A stretch of DNA of 60,000 bases from Apostichopus japonicus (taxonomy: Eukaryota; Echinodermata; Holothuroidea; Aspidochirotida; Stichopodidae). This document shows, in pieces, positions 27,601 to 41,600 of the stretch. The position numbers were made by a program, and so were the translations under genes. The notes beneath the pieces are model-generated. The model was not told the origin of the DNA. It made no database searches and worked only from the letters and a program-made list of their open reading frames with translations. Position 1 is the first letter of the stretch. Each line of letters starts with the position of its first letter. The stretch spans positions 9,833,713 to 9,893,712 of the forward strand of contig NC_092574.1 of the NCBI RefSeq assembly GCF_037975245.1, read 5' to 3'.

Positions 27601-29539
27601 TTAGTCTTTCATTCACTATAAAGCCAATCTGTTAGTCGATTATTCAGTCAGTCAGTCCTTCACTAAGTCAGTTTGCCAGTCAATCAGTCCGTCAGTCTTT
27701 CATTCACCAAGTCCCTAAATTCAGTCAGTCAATTAGTCAGTCCGTTAGTGGTTCATTCACTATAAAGTCAATCTGTTAGTCCATTATTCAGTCAGTCAGT
27801 CCTTCACTAAGTCAGTGTGCCAGTCAATCAGTGTTTTGTTCACCAAGTCCCTAATTCAGTCAGTCCGTTAGTCAATCAATCGGTCGGTCCATCGGTAGGA
27901 GAGAAAGATATCTGTATATTTTTTGTTAAATCTGCTTGTACATACGTCTGGGACTGCCTTCATAGATGTGATGATATTGTCCAGAATGAAGGAAAAAGCA
28001 ACTTGGTCGTTGTCATCCAACAGGGGATTAATTGCCTTCTCGAGACGGGCAAATTTGTCATTTTTCTGAAATCAACAAAGACAAATAAAACATAAAAAAC
28101 ATACATTTCAATGAAACATACTCAGCTTCAGACCTAACTATCTGGATTGATTAAATAATCGATCAGGTTCTACTAACTTCTCTGTTGCAGCTGCTGGATT
28201 GACATGACATGGATAAAATCAGCTGCACATTAAAGGGTGTGAAGACTCGCGCAAAAAGAAACGTCTAATGCCGGTAATCTGACCTAGTTTCGAATGAGGT
28301 GTAACAGAAGTGTTAGACGCCACCATCGATCCCAGAAAATACACACACAGCTTGCCACCGTCGGTAATTAGACACTAGTGTACAGTTAAGTACATACAGC
28401 TGCGGTCAATACCCACAGCATAGTGTATAAACGATACAGTGATGGACGTCTCAGGTCCAGCTAAAGATAACAAGGTATCACGTTTCATTACTGTACTGTC
28501 TGCATTTTGTAGCAACACGAACAAAACGTCACTTGCAAGCAACGGGAAGTTAACTTTTTCAGATGGCCGCACGCAGTTTGGGCGAGTCTTCAATGCCTTT
28601 AATATGTAAACACGCCTGAAGGTATTGGTATCTGGGTTTGAATGTAGCAGTGAGGCATCAGTGAACTTGCCACAAGGGGTGTTACTTTGTAGGTCACTGA
28701 CTTAATCTCTCCCTCAGTAATTCTCCTCCACCCCACCCCAACCCTAACCCTAACCACATCAATTCAATCCATTGCTGGGAATCTCTGGGGTTTCTAAATC
28801 TGTAACATTATCTGCAGAGATTAATCAGTGATGTCAGAAAAAAACCATGAGTGGGAAAATCTTTCATGAGTAAAAGTCAAATGCTCTTATTTGACAAGCC
28901 TATCATGACTCTCTTATCAATTAAACTAATCAACTTTGAAAGATTCAAAGCAAATGCCCCCAAAAGAGGTTTCGCTGTAAAATGTCAACTCCACTATCAG
29001 AAGCAATAACAGGGGGGATAGAACTTGCTGTGATGAAGCCCAGATGGCTTAATCGGATGGTTGGGCCTCGGTTATACCCAGAGGTGCTGAATTAATGATT
29101 TTCTTATATTGAATCAATGTGGTCTTCAAATCAGGTATTGACAGGAAGATCCAAAATGTTTCCATTTTGTAAGAATTTTATCTTCCATCTCTTCAGATAA
29201 GAGATGAGTTAATGGAGGTAGCATTTACCGCTCTGTTCCCGTTATCGCAGCCAATCACTGTGCTTTCTTGTGAGACGTACAAAGAGGTTCCGCAACCTCT
29301 TTTTTAAGACACAAATCATATCCTTGGGATAAAAACATCCATCTAAGATGAGACTTTCATCTGGTGATGCAGAAAACTGACAGCAATGAAATTCTGCCAT
29401 CGGTTATTTCCATGACAAACATTTCTTGAATTTTAATGCTCATAATGTGAGTAGCTCAAAAATGCTGACAAACAGAATGACAGCTTGTTGAAATGTCGGT
29501 CACATTTTCCATTAATGCCCTGCATAGGATTATATATAT

Positions 29540-29605
<66 letters not shown>

Positions 29606-29628
29606 TATTGATAATCATAAGTAATATA

Positions 29629-29675
<47 letters not shown>

Positions 29676-32600
29676 ATCAACAATATGTACAATTACCTTA
29701 TCAAACTGTCACTTCTGATTTTCAAATTTGTCAGAAACTTATTTTTGTTATGGCAAACCATCAGAGAAAAATTTAGTGTTCAAAGTTTGTCTAGCATGTT
29801 CATAGCCTCTGCATTTTGTCCTGTATAAAATATGACAGTTCCTGTGTACAAAACTCATATACATCTCTTTGTCAGTTATATAGCAATTTGACACTTTTCA
29901 TAGTATTTTGGGCATTTTGAGAATATCAGATAGGTGGCATGTATTCCTTTAAAACAGATCTTAGGACAGGAAAATATCCAGGGTGTTTTTTTTCCTTAAT
30001 TTGTTAATTTATTGTCCGTAAAAATTTTAAAAAAAAACACAGAAGCAACAGATGAAGAAAGATACATGAATGAGTGAGTGAGATCATGAAGGATTGTATT
30101 GCTTAGGATTTTTCTCACCTCTGCCATTTTCTTCTCACAAAATGAGAGCATATTGGAGGCGATCATGGTCAGTGGACTCTTGGCACCGTTGTACAGGGTG
30201 CTGTTCCTGACGATCGATTCTATGTCGCCCTTGAAGTCGTCCCGAGACTTGTACTGTCTTCTGCGGATACGCTAGAGAAAGCCGAGAAAAGACGCACATT
30301 TTGTCTTGTGTTGTTGATAACACATTTTTTAAACTTTAAATAGAGAGGTGACCACATAGAGAAAATTTAAAAAAAAATGAACATCTGCTGAACAAAAGAT
30401 GGGATGTGGTGATCTTACCTCTCGTATGGTCTGAAGATCCATTGGCCGGTTCACTATTCGGTAGTAGTCCGGCACTTGCTTTGGGTTGACTGGGGTGTGA
30501 AACGGTGTAGTCTAGGAGGGGGCAAAGAGATGGCGACAACATGTAGAGATTAACATGCAAAGGTGAGCAATTGTATTCAAATTAGGATTAAATTAAACTT
30601 CCATTTCAAAGAGGTGGCATTTCTTCTTTGTACAAGACTCTGCCTATTATTCCATTTTAACAGAGAACATGGTACCATCAGGAGCCACTACCCAACCTCC
30701 TCCCCTCCATTATTACTCTGTACCCACTACTCACATATGGAATCTTCCTAATACCACTAAGAATACTCTCAAGTAATGTACCCAGAAGAAACCATACCTT
30801 ATTATGGTACCATCAGGAGCACCACCCAACCCCCCCTCCCCTCCCCCCATCCATTATGACTCTGTTACTGCTACTCACATATGGAATCTTCCTGATACCA
30901 CTAAGAATACTCTCAAGTAATGTACCCAGAGTAAGCCATACCTTACAATGGTACCAACTGGAGCACCACCCAACCCACTCCACTCGCCCCCCCCCCCCTC
31001 CCCCATCCATTATAACTCTGTACCCTCTACTCACATATGGAATCTTCCTGATACCACTAAGAATACTCTCAAGTAATGTACCCAGAGTAAGCCATACCTT
31101 ACGATGGTACCAACAGGAGCACCACCTAACCCCCTCCACTCCCCCCCCCCCCATCCATTATGACTCTGTTACTGCTACTCACGTATGGAATCTTCCTGAT
31201 ACCACTAAGAATACTCTCAAGTAATGTACCCAGAGTAAGCCATAACTTATGATGGTACCATCAGGAGCACCACCTAACCCCCCCCCCCCCCCCCATCCAT
31301 TATATCTCTCTACCCACTACTCACATATGGAATCTTCCTGATACCACTAAGAATACTCTCAAGTAATGTTCCCAGAGTAACCAAAGGATCTGTCCTTCGT
31401 CTGTTGATAGATTGCTTTCTTCTCTGAAAGTTTTCAAAACAAAACAAATTGTAAGTTATATATCTTGACTTTTGACATGCTACGCAATTAATAGGAGAGG
31501 GCATTCTTTTTTTAATCTCTTCCTCAGAAATGCACCATGACTTCCACCATCACTATCATCATTGTTGACCTGTCCTATAAAATAAAGCTTTTAAATCAAG
31601 TTACACATAAAAGAACAACATTGGACATTTTCTTTTCTTCTTTTCTTATCTGCAAATGTTGTTTACATTTTCACCTTCACTAAAACAATATCATTACTGC
31701 TTCTCTCCAGTCCGTGTTCCTTTAAAATCAGAAAATTGAGGATTCCAACTTTCAGCATACCAAACTAGACTATCTAATTCCCACTTTTCAAACCAAGGGT
31801 AACAGTTGCACCTTAGGCGACAAACGGCTTCTCTTCGCAATCTTAATGGATTATAGGGATTCCAGAGGAATGGCTGAAAACATCAGGAAAATCTCATAAG
31901 ATAACAGTATAAAACCACGATGATCTCAGTGGAGACCTTCTATGCTACCAGTAAACCTGTTTTACAAGTTCACATCATTATGCAGCTAAAAAACAGAGGT
32001 CTTTTTTCTTTAAAAGCTAAGATATCACACGCAATACATCATATACTTAGAGGAATGGATGACATAACCACATAACCAGGCAGCCATTATTTAAAATGAA
32101 GAGTTAACAGCCATGATGTATAACCAGACATAACCGCATAACCAGACAGCCATTACTTATAATGAAGAGTTAACAACCATTATTATAACCAGACATAACC
32201 AGACAGCCATTATTGATATTGAACAGTTAACAGCCATGATGTATAACCAGACATAACCGCATAACCGGACAGCCATTATTTAAAATGAAGAGTTAATCGC
32301 CATTATTATAACCAGACATATCCAGACAGCCATTATTTATAATGAAGAGTTAACAGCCATGATGTATAACCAGACATAACCGCATAACCAGACAGCCATT
32401 ACTTATAATGAAGAGTTAACAACCATTATTATAACCAGACATATCCAGACAGCCATTATTTATAATGAAGAGTTAACAGCCATGATGTATAACCAGACAT
32501 AACCACACAGCCATTACTTAAAATGAAGAGTTAACAACCATTATTATAACCAGACAGCCATTATTGATAATGAACAGTTAACAGCCATTCTGTATAACCA

Positions 32601-35600
32601 GCCATAACCAGACAGCCATTATTTATAATGAAGAGTTAACAGCCATGATGTATAACCAGACATAACCACATAACCAGAGAGCCATTATTTATAATAAAGC
32701 ATTTACAGCCATTATTTATTACCAGACTTTTAATGAAGCGTTTACAACCATTATTTATAACCAGACAGCCATTATTTATAATAATGCTTTTACAACCATT
32801 ATTTATAACCAGACATAACCACATAACCAGACAGCCATTATTTATAATAAAGTGTTTACTAACCTTCAAATAATCAAGGCTTTCCTCTGTGTCATTAGTC
32901 CTCTTCTTTTTAGCAGGTATATTCTCTTTTGGAAATCGGAGTACCAGGGACCTGCGTCTTAACGTGTCAGCGCTAAAAATAGAACAAAGTCCAATTTTTA
33001 TTGTCACTTGGAAGTTCAGTTTATATCCTTAATTTCGTGTACAGTTAATTATGTTAATTAAGTTAATTGTGTAAATTATGTAAATAAAGTTAATTATGTA
33101 AATTAATTATGTGTAAATTAATTATGTGTAAATTATGTAAATAAAGTTAATTATGATCAGATGGTCAAATTTACCACAGTGACTAAATCTTTTCTTCCAA
33201 CAGTTTTCATTAAAAAAACCCCCCCTTTTTTTTTTTTTTAGTTTTATCTTTAAAAAAAACAACAACAAAAGCAACTTTTTGAAGTCCCTCCTTCCACAAG
33301 CATAAAAAAAAAAAAATGCAAATAACAGAATCAAAACAAATGGAAGCGAGGCAATATCCATTTCACATCACCAAACTGGTAAATCCTTCACGTTTATTTT
33401 TTATTTATTTAGGATTATTTTTTGAGAATATTTAGCCAACTTACTGATCCAAAACAGACTTTGCAAAGACAATCTTGGTTCCCTCCGTCTTCACCAAGGC
33501 GTCGTCTTCCTCTGCCGGTAAATCTTGTTCCATCATCTCCTCCTGCTCCTCGGTCATCGCGACCAGGACCGACGGCTGATTCTCCCTCGGCTTCTTGTCG
33601 TACATCGGACATTCCTTGTTCGTTCTCATGTGGCCCATTTGTCCGCAAGCCCCACATTTCATCTAGATTTGAAAACAAAGAATCAACATCAGTAAAAAGT
33701 CAATTTCATCGTTCAGGTTTCTGTTTTAACTTGATGAGAGCAACATTACAGAAGCAGAGTCATTGCGAGTCTCCCACATACCGGACCGGACTTCATATTC
33801 TAGCAGAGTTGACAGTGCTTGTACTCGCCCCGATTGATTTGTACTTGTACGTAGTACTCTGGGCGTTTTGGAAATTTTGTTTTGATACTAGTGTCAGATG
33901 AAATCCTCATTCTCATGCTTTTTAGTATTTGTACTCGTGAACATACCTAGGAGGAATCCTACTTGCACTAGTCTTGTACTCATGCTGTTGTACTCAGGCT
34001 ACAAGACTCTTACAAACTGACTGTCTTGATCGAGCTCTTAGTCAGTCTGTGCTCGTACTCCCATTTTAGCATAGTGGCCAGTGCTTGTACTCAACCCCAT
34101 TTGATTTGTACTCGTACTTTGGACGATATGGAAATCCAGTTTAGATACTTGCTTAGAATCTTGTACTCAACACATATACCAAGAGACCATCCTGCTGTTG
34201 TACTCTGTTACAAACTGACTGGTTTGCCCGGGTTGGAGTAATCTTAAGACTCACCTATTTCCATGCTAATTTGTGTCTGTGTCACAAGCCCTATGATCTA
34301 GATGGAATAGAGCTATATAAATATTAATTGTTATGTTATGTTATCTTATGTCTGTATACTGGCTAATATCTTTATATTGTCTGCACTGACACTACCTAAC
34401 ACTAGATTTGTACTCATACCTGTACTCAAGGCTGTTTAAAAATCTTGTATTGTAACTTGTACTCACAATTACATGATTCCCAGCAATTAAGTCATTTTGT
34501 TCTTTGGTCAGAAAAAGTTTTTTCAATGAGTTCAAACCTATTGTCATGAATATGGATTTATGCCTAGCCGAAGAGAAGTACTCTTGGCATCTTCTAATCA
34601 TCTTCTCATCTTAATTTTGCACTTACCTTGACCTCTTTCTCTGGTTTTTCCTTCTTTCGTTTCTTGGTGAGGGCAGGAGACTTTGCCGCCGCCTCTGGTT
34701 TCTGTCCTTCCTTTTGAAGTTTCTCCTCATACCTCTTCACCCTTCTCAGCTGTTCCTGGATTCGCCTTCTCTCTTTCTTAAGTTCTTCGATGTGCTTATC
34801 GTCTTGAAGCGCAAACTGTCGGCTGTTTTTACAAATCGAAAGGACGACGGCTCATTTCATAATTTTCAAAATTACGTTTCTGGTGAATTTTTTTTGGATG
34901 GTTGTACAACAGTGAAATAAAGGTCAGAGAGACCTCCATTCCACTACATCTCCCCCCCACCCCTCCCCCTGCTCCAATCCCTCCTCCCTATTGGTAAATT
35001 AGCATTGCAAATGTAACAACATCATAATATCAAGGGTAGTGTTACAGGGTGGAGAAGATGTGAAATAAGGATACACTCTGTCACAATCTTGCAACATACT
35101 TATCTTCAACACTGATAAAGTCGTGTAACAACTAAAGGTAAATAGGTTCAATGTCACATCATACCAAAAAATACATTCCTTATATTGTCAGCGTTTACTG
35201 AAAACTGAAAATTGATTTACACACTCAATACCACATGACACAAAATAACATTATGAAACACATTCACTGTAGTGGTCGTTTTTGCATGTAACGCAAAATA
35301 ACGTGTGTAGATGACAGAATGAAGTAACTGGAGAGACATTGTTTTATATTACAAAGAAAATAATTGTTGCAAGAACAGCAGCCCATAAAACTCAGAGCAA
35401 GTCACCCTGTTTTATCTCAATAGGAAGTGTATGTCAAAATTTCTGGAATCATGTCACTTTCCAACTTAATTGACTCATGTCAGAACTGGTAACAACAATG
35501 ATGAAATTCCCTAACTAAAAGTTTGGTTAAAAACTACCAATTTGGATCTGTATACAAACACCAGGTTTATTTTTATTTACTTGCTTGTTGGTTCTAATTT

Positions 35601-38600
35601 CCTAGTTTATTATGTATTAATTTTTCCTTTTTGCTCCAAACTACAACAGACAAATTTTCATCTCTAACGTTGCTATGGATTACACCCACCATTATAACTT
35701 ATATGTATTTCTCGTCCTTTGTTTGTCGTATGCGCACGTATGCAAACTACAACAGACAAATTTCATCCTACCGTTGCTATGGATTCCTACCACTGTTATA
35801 ACTTAAATGTATTTCTCATCCTTGGTTTGACATATGTGCACAGATGCAAACTACAACAGAAAAATTTTCATCCCTACTGTTGCTATGGATTCCACCCACC
35901 CTTGAAACTTACATGTATTTCTCGTCCTTGGTTTGTCGTATGCGCACGTATGTAAACTACAACAGACAAATTTTCATCCCTACCGTTGCTATGGAATCCA
36001 CCCACTGTTATAAATTACATGTATTTCTCATCCTTGGTTTGTCGTATGCGCACGTATGTAAACTACAACAGACAAATTTTCATCCCTACCGTTGCTATGG
36101 AATCCACCCACTGTTATAACTTACATGTATTTCTCATCCTTGGTTTGTCGTATGCGCACGTATGTAAAATACAACAGACAAATTTTTATCCCTACCGTTG
36201 CTATGGAATCCACCCACTGTTATACTTTACATGTATTTCTCGTCCTTTGTTTGTCGTATGCGCAGGTATGCAAACTACAACAGACAAATTTCATTGCTAC
36301 CGTTGCTATGGATTCCTACCACCGATATAACTTACATGTATTTCTCGTCCTTGGTTTGTCGTATGCGCACGTAGGTTTCGATGATCTCCGGCCTCCTGAC
36401 CGTCTCGACTCGGACGTATTCCTTTCCGTTATCGTCCTTGAAGGTTCTGTATATTTTCAGTCTTCGTCCAGTCTGTTGGTTGAAGTTTATTTAACAAGTT
36501 ACAAGACAATAGATCAAGGTTAAAATAAGGCCTGACGTGATCATCACTTTAACCTCAAACAAGCATTTGCAGTTATTTTTATTTTGCATATTTGAAAGGT
36601 TAATATCTTGACAAGAGGAATCATAGCTATGTAAACAATAACAGCACCCAAATTTTCATTCTCCGGTGCACTATGAAATAAATAAATGCTGAAATTCTAC
36701 GTAGCCATCCTAGAGAGCAGTAGTGTCTTGAATTTGTCCAAACTCTGCCCACATGGTCGCCCAGAGAGCCAAGGGTAATATTTACATACTCAAAACATAC
36801 CCCATTTCTAGCCAAAATATTTTTAAAGCTTTTCTTCCTAATTGTTTATAATCTCTTAGTCAGGTTTCCATCGTTAATTAACTCTTTACGCCTTACTTTT
36901 ATTATTTTAGTTGCAGTTATCAATCAATTAATTTAGTCCAATCTGTTACTCTCACCAGAGCAGATCCAAAGCTTTGGACCGATGCGGTATCATCTTCCTT
37001 CCCCCCAGGGGTGGGGGTGCTGGCGCCATTCTTTTTCTCTTTGCTCCCATCTTTAGAGTCCTCTCCCATTATCATCTTCTGCAGCTCTTTCCTCTCAGCC
37101 TCTTCCCTTTCATGAGATAACTGAGGAAGAAAATCATGCAAATTTACACAATCTTTATTTTATTTTCAGTTTTTTTGGCTCTCAGCCAAGATTTTCATCC
37201 ATTATTTTTTTTACCAATATGAGATGATTTGGAAAGAAAAATCAAAGAAATATCTTTTAATTATTACTTTAAAACTCAGTGTTTAAACTATTACAAAAAA
37301 AGAATGAGCTACAAGAACAGTCCAAACTTAACTTTAATTTCTTTTTTTCTCCTTTTTCCTTGTATACTCTTTATTCTTCACCACCGATAAAATGTACCCC
37401 AATGAACCACAATGAATGAATGAATGAACCTCAATGAATGAACCCCAATGATTGAATTACCCTAAATGAACCCCAATGTACCCAAATGAACCCCAACGAA
37501 CTAACGGTCCTTCCATGCAACTCAAACGAGACATATCCATCCAATTCAATTCATATTTACTCATGTTATCACACAGAAGAAAACATAACACAGAGTGCAG
37601 TAGCAAAAATAGCAGAATATGAGTGATACTAGAAAACAGAAATACTGTTGACGAGGGTAGCGACCATATCTGAACTGACCAGATCTGTATCTCTAAATAT
37701 GATAGTAATTTATGCATGTGCTTTGTTAGCAGATTTAAACAAGAGGCAAACCTATAACTATAACAGGCAGATTAGTGACATTCCTGGAAGCCTGTTGCTA
37801 ATTTCTGTTGTTAAATTACAGACAAGCGATAAGCTCTCCTTGATTTCCAACAAACAAACAAAAACACCTCCTATCAGTAAAACTCCTATTGATGCAACAA
37901 CTAATAAGCTAGAATAAACTAAAGACCAGAGATGAATTTAACGGTCGTCACATAGCAGTTTTACCTGTGTACTTGTCTTTTTATTGGTCAGCATGCTTTC
38001 AATGTTCTTTCCCATCTCTTCAAAGTCACTGTCGTCTCCCCCGGAGCTACTCTCCTCATCAGTGGAGAGAACCTCATCTGAAGCTAAAACTCTGAAATAG
38101 AAAAATTGAGAACAAAAACCCCCCAGAAAACGTTAGCTCTATATTGAGGACAGAAATGAGTCTTGTAATTGTACAGGAATAGCTGTGCATGAATGGTCCT
38201 ATTCCAGGGCCAACAGAAATTGGGGTACTGGAGGGTTGTGTGCACACACACACCTCCCCCCCATGCCAAGTTAAGCCCTTAATTTTCATAAGAGGTGACC
38301 ATTTTGGTATCTTCTTTTTTGCTTTAAATTTTCTGTAATTAAACAGTGCTCTTTATTGAAAAAATCAATAATGCTACGACGAAAACTGTCTTGTCGTTGG
38401 CAAAATTATTATATAAAAAAAGGGGGGGGGGGTAATTAAACAGTGCCATTGTGTTGGATAATTCTCAAATAATGGAATTTAATTGATTTCTGGTATGGAA
38501 TGCACAGAGTTTTCAATATATCAGAAAGTTTTGAGGTAACTTTGTGGTTTGACTGTTCAAATCAAATTGCACATGTCCCAATATCCCTCAAAATTCCCAC

Positions 38601-41600
38601 ATGGAAGCCTGCCCCTCTTTTTCCGAACACATATTTAAATATCAATGGTGACCAATCACAAGCATATGGAATCTAAATGCCGCATGCATAATGATGGAAA
38701 CAAGAGCCACCTAAGTTTGTTTATTAATGGAAATATGACTACCAGAATAAATGCTTGGGGGAAATTGTGTGGTATATGTTTCCAAATCATTTTGCCTTCC
38801 AATTTTGTAATCACACACCGTACACAACGCGCAGGAAATTGCTTTAATATCCTTTTCCACTTTTTCCGACTCAAAATACAGTTTTACGATTATAACCGTA
38901 AGTCGACATGATAAATATACTTGTTCTGAAGTTCAAATATCCTTTGGCATTCTTCCTTGTAACGTTCGTGGTGCTCGGCGATCCCAAAACGATTCCCTCT
39001 GGCAAATTTGTTGATGTCGCTTTCCCCGGACTTGGCCTGTTTTGTCGAGTACGTTCTAACCACATCGATGACTTCCCACCTGGACAACTTCTTGATCTGT
39101 GGACATCAAACAGAGACAAAAACAAGAAAAATTACAACTAAAATGGGCACCAAAAGTAGTGAAGAATTATAGCTCAAGTCTGCCAACAGCAAATGGGATA
39201 CTTGGAAGTCAGGGGATGAGAGGGGGATGAGAGAGGGAGGAGAGAGGGAGGAGAGAAGGAGGAGGGGTTGAGGAGAGGGGGAGGAGTGGGGGAGGAGAGA
39301 GGGAGGAGAGAGGGAGGAGAGGGGGAGGAGAGGGGGAAGGGAGGGGGAGGAGAGAGGGAGGAGAGGGGGAGGAGAGGGGGAAGGGAGGGGGAGGAGAGAG
39401 GTGAGGAATTGGGTCTTACAGGTCAAAGTGAAGGTTTGTAAGCAGTATTCAGCCAGCATCACTTTAAGTTTATATCCACACCAGTACCATAAATCGTAAT
39501 ATTACATAATACAGAAAATAAAAGTTATATACTACCACAAGTGCACCCTATATGTGCAGACTCCCAACAAAATTTAAAATTCATGTTTTTTTCTTCCCTC
39601 TTTAAGGTTCAACAGGCCCCATTAACAGGGTTACAGCAAAAGCAAATTTGCCCATGGGTTGGTCACATGTGGCCTAATCTTTGTCCACCTGTGTTTATTT
39701 ATAAACAACTTTAATGGTAATAAAATTGCTGAGGGGTCCAAACCTTGGATAGCACGTATCGGGACAATGATCGTTCTCAGATAAAACTATTCCTTACAAT
39801 CATTTTATTTGAACAGAAACTTGACAAAATTAAACTGATGAATTACGTTCTTTTATCGGATTTGAAAAACAAAATCAAAATAGAGGGTTAAACTAGAGCA
39901 AAATTAATGCCTAAAAACATCTTTTAATACTGACGTCTTCCTCTGATATTCCAAAGTCTCTCAACATCTGTTTGGCTTGCTTGAGATTCAGTCTTCTTAG
40001 ATCGGCATCTGTCCCAGTTACTGTCCTCTTGGATGGCTGGGGAGTACTGGCTTCATCCTACGAAGAGATAATGGTCACATATATGAAACATGTTATTAAA
40101 ACAAACAAACTAAATGAGCCCAAATGAAATATCACGAAATCAACTAATATTACATGCTCGTATGTTTATAAATACTCTAGCATGATACAAAATGCCACTG
40201 CTCTATAAGTAACTGTTTTGCCATAATACAGGTATATCTTGGATTTTCAGTGCATAAGTTTTGTTACTATATAGCTTTAATACGCATCTCAACACCCAGT
40301 GTGCAGGTCAAATCCGCCCCACAAAATATTTCAGTCTGGCCAATGAGAATGAAAATCTCCACGCACCTTACTCCTGCTCTTATTGGTTGATTCAGCCTAA
40401 AACCCTTTAGTTCCCTACACATCACTCAATCAAGGTATAACGATATTCTGAGGGTGCAGGCCTTTTTGCTTCTTCCAATGTTTCTCTCTGGCACTCATAG
40501 GAAAGTATTAACTTGAGAACCACTGCTGTCTGAGTTAAACGTTTTGCAAACATGGCACACATGCCCCACAAATGCAAAAGTGCACGACAGTGGTTAGTAC
40601 ATATAACGTAAGAATTTGCAGGTATTTCACAAGATATTAAAGCAAAATTAAGAAAATGTAATAATAGTCACAAGACAAAATGCACAAAAGAAACACAAGA
40701 TAGGGAATTAGATATGACACTCTGTTGCCATGAATAAGACAATGAAATTCATTGTTTTGTTTTCTTTACCTTTGCCTGAATAGGCTTGTTTGGCACCTTG
40801 ATGTACGAGAACCCCTCTCCGCATCCCGTGGGGTCGGCCACACCGGTCACGGCTAACAGACACTTTCCCTTCATCGCCGATATGAAGGCCCTCGTCGTGT
40901 TCCAAGGAGCGGTTTTAACCTGAAGATGAAAGAAGAACAAGACATGTCCGGTCAAGCAAGAATTGTTTTTTCCTAGCCTAGGCAGAACTTAAACTAATAC
41001 TTAGCCTGGAAGGCAGTTATCATAACATTGCTAAGCAGCAACATGTGAATGTGAGAGGATCGGAATTGGCTTGTAACTTTTACTTGATGTCGGTTGGATG
41101 TCCAATTTACAGTATTAACTCAGTTTGCATTTTGGATTTTTGTGTTTTGCTAAAAGGAGTTCCATAATAGCGACTGAAATGTATGAACAAATTAATAATA
41201 ACTTTGATCATGCTGTTTTGGTTTTTAACATGGTTATATTGTATGACGGAAATCAAGAAAACAAATGGCAACATATTTTTGTGTACTTTATGGATAATGT
41301 TGTGTTCCTAAAACCATTACTATCAATATTGACCTGCCGTGACTTCAACTGTCAGCTATGGTTGACTGCACATAGAATAAGTTTACACTTTCATTAATTA
41401 ATATCTATTAGTTTGAATTTTAACACACATTCTAATTACCTAATATTCAAATGTGAAAACAATGACCTGGAGATTTTCCTCTAGTTTCAACAGAGCCCTT
41501 TTCAAATATACGAACACACTGAATAGCCTTCGGTGAATCAGCTCATGCTCAATGCACGAACCACGATGGAAGAATACTGGAGAATCTTAACCCAATTTAA

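Noticed and set aside
29045-29095. Functional tRNA gene
   Set aside because: A-box-like start but no B box or closing acceptor stem; listed only as a possible SINE fragment.
30856-31224. Plus-strand 122-codon frame with proline-rich repeats
   Set aside because: Antisense of the exon 28-tail array; the prolines come from C homopolymers.
32050-32860. CRISPR-like regular repeats
   Set aside because: Units are contiguous variants without unique spacers, in a eukaryotic intron; this is a minisatellite.
33422-33901. Plus-strand 159-codon frame
   Set aside because: Antisense shadow of TAF1 exon 26 (zinc knuckle), whose minus-strand reading is clearly homologous and spliced in phase.
35719-36523. 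Plus-strand open frames of 78-143 codons with repeated Cys/Tyr-rich peptides
   Set aside because: They are antisense to the exon 24-tail repeat. The periodic peptide simply mirrors the 106-bp unit.
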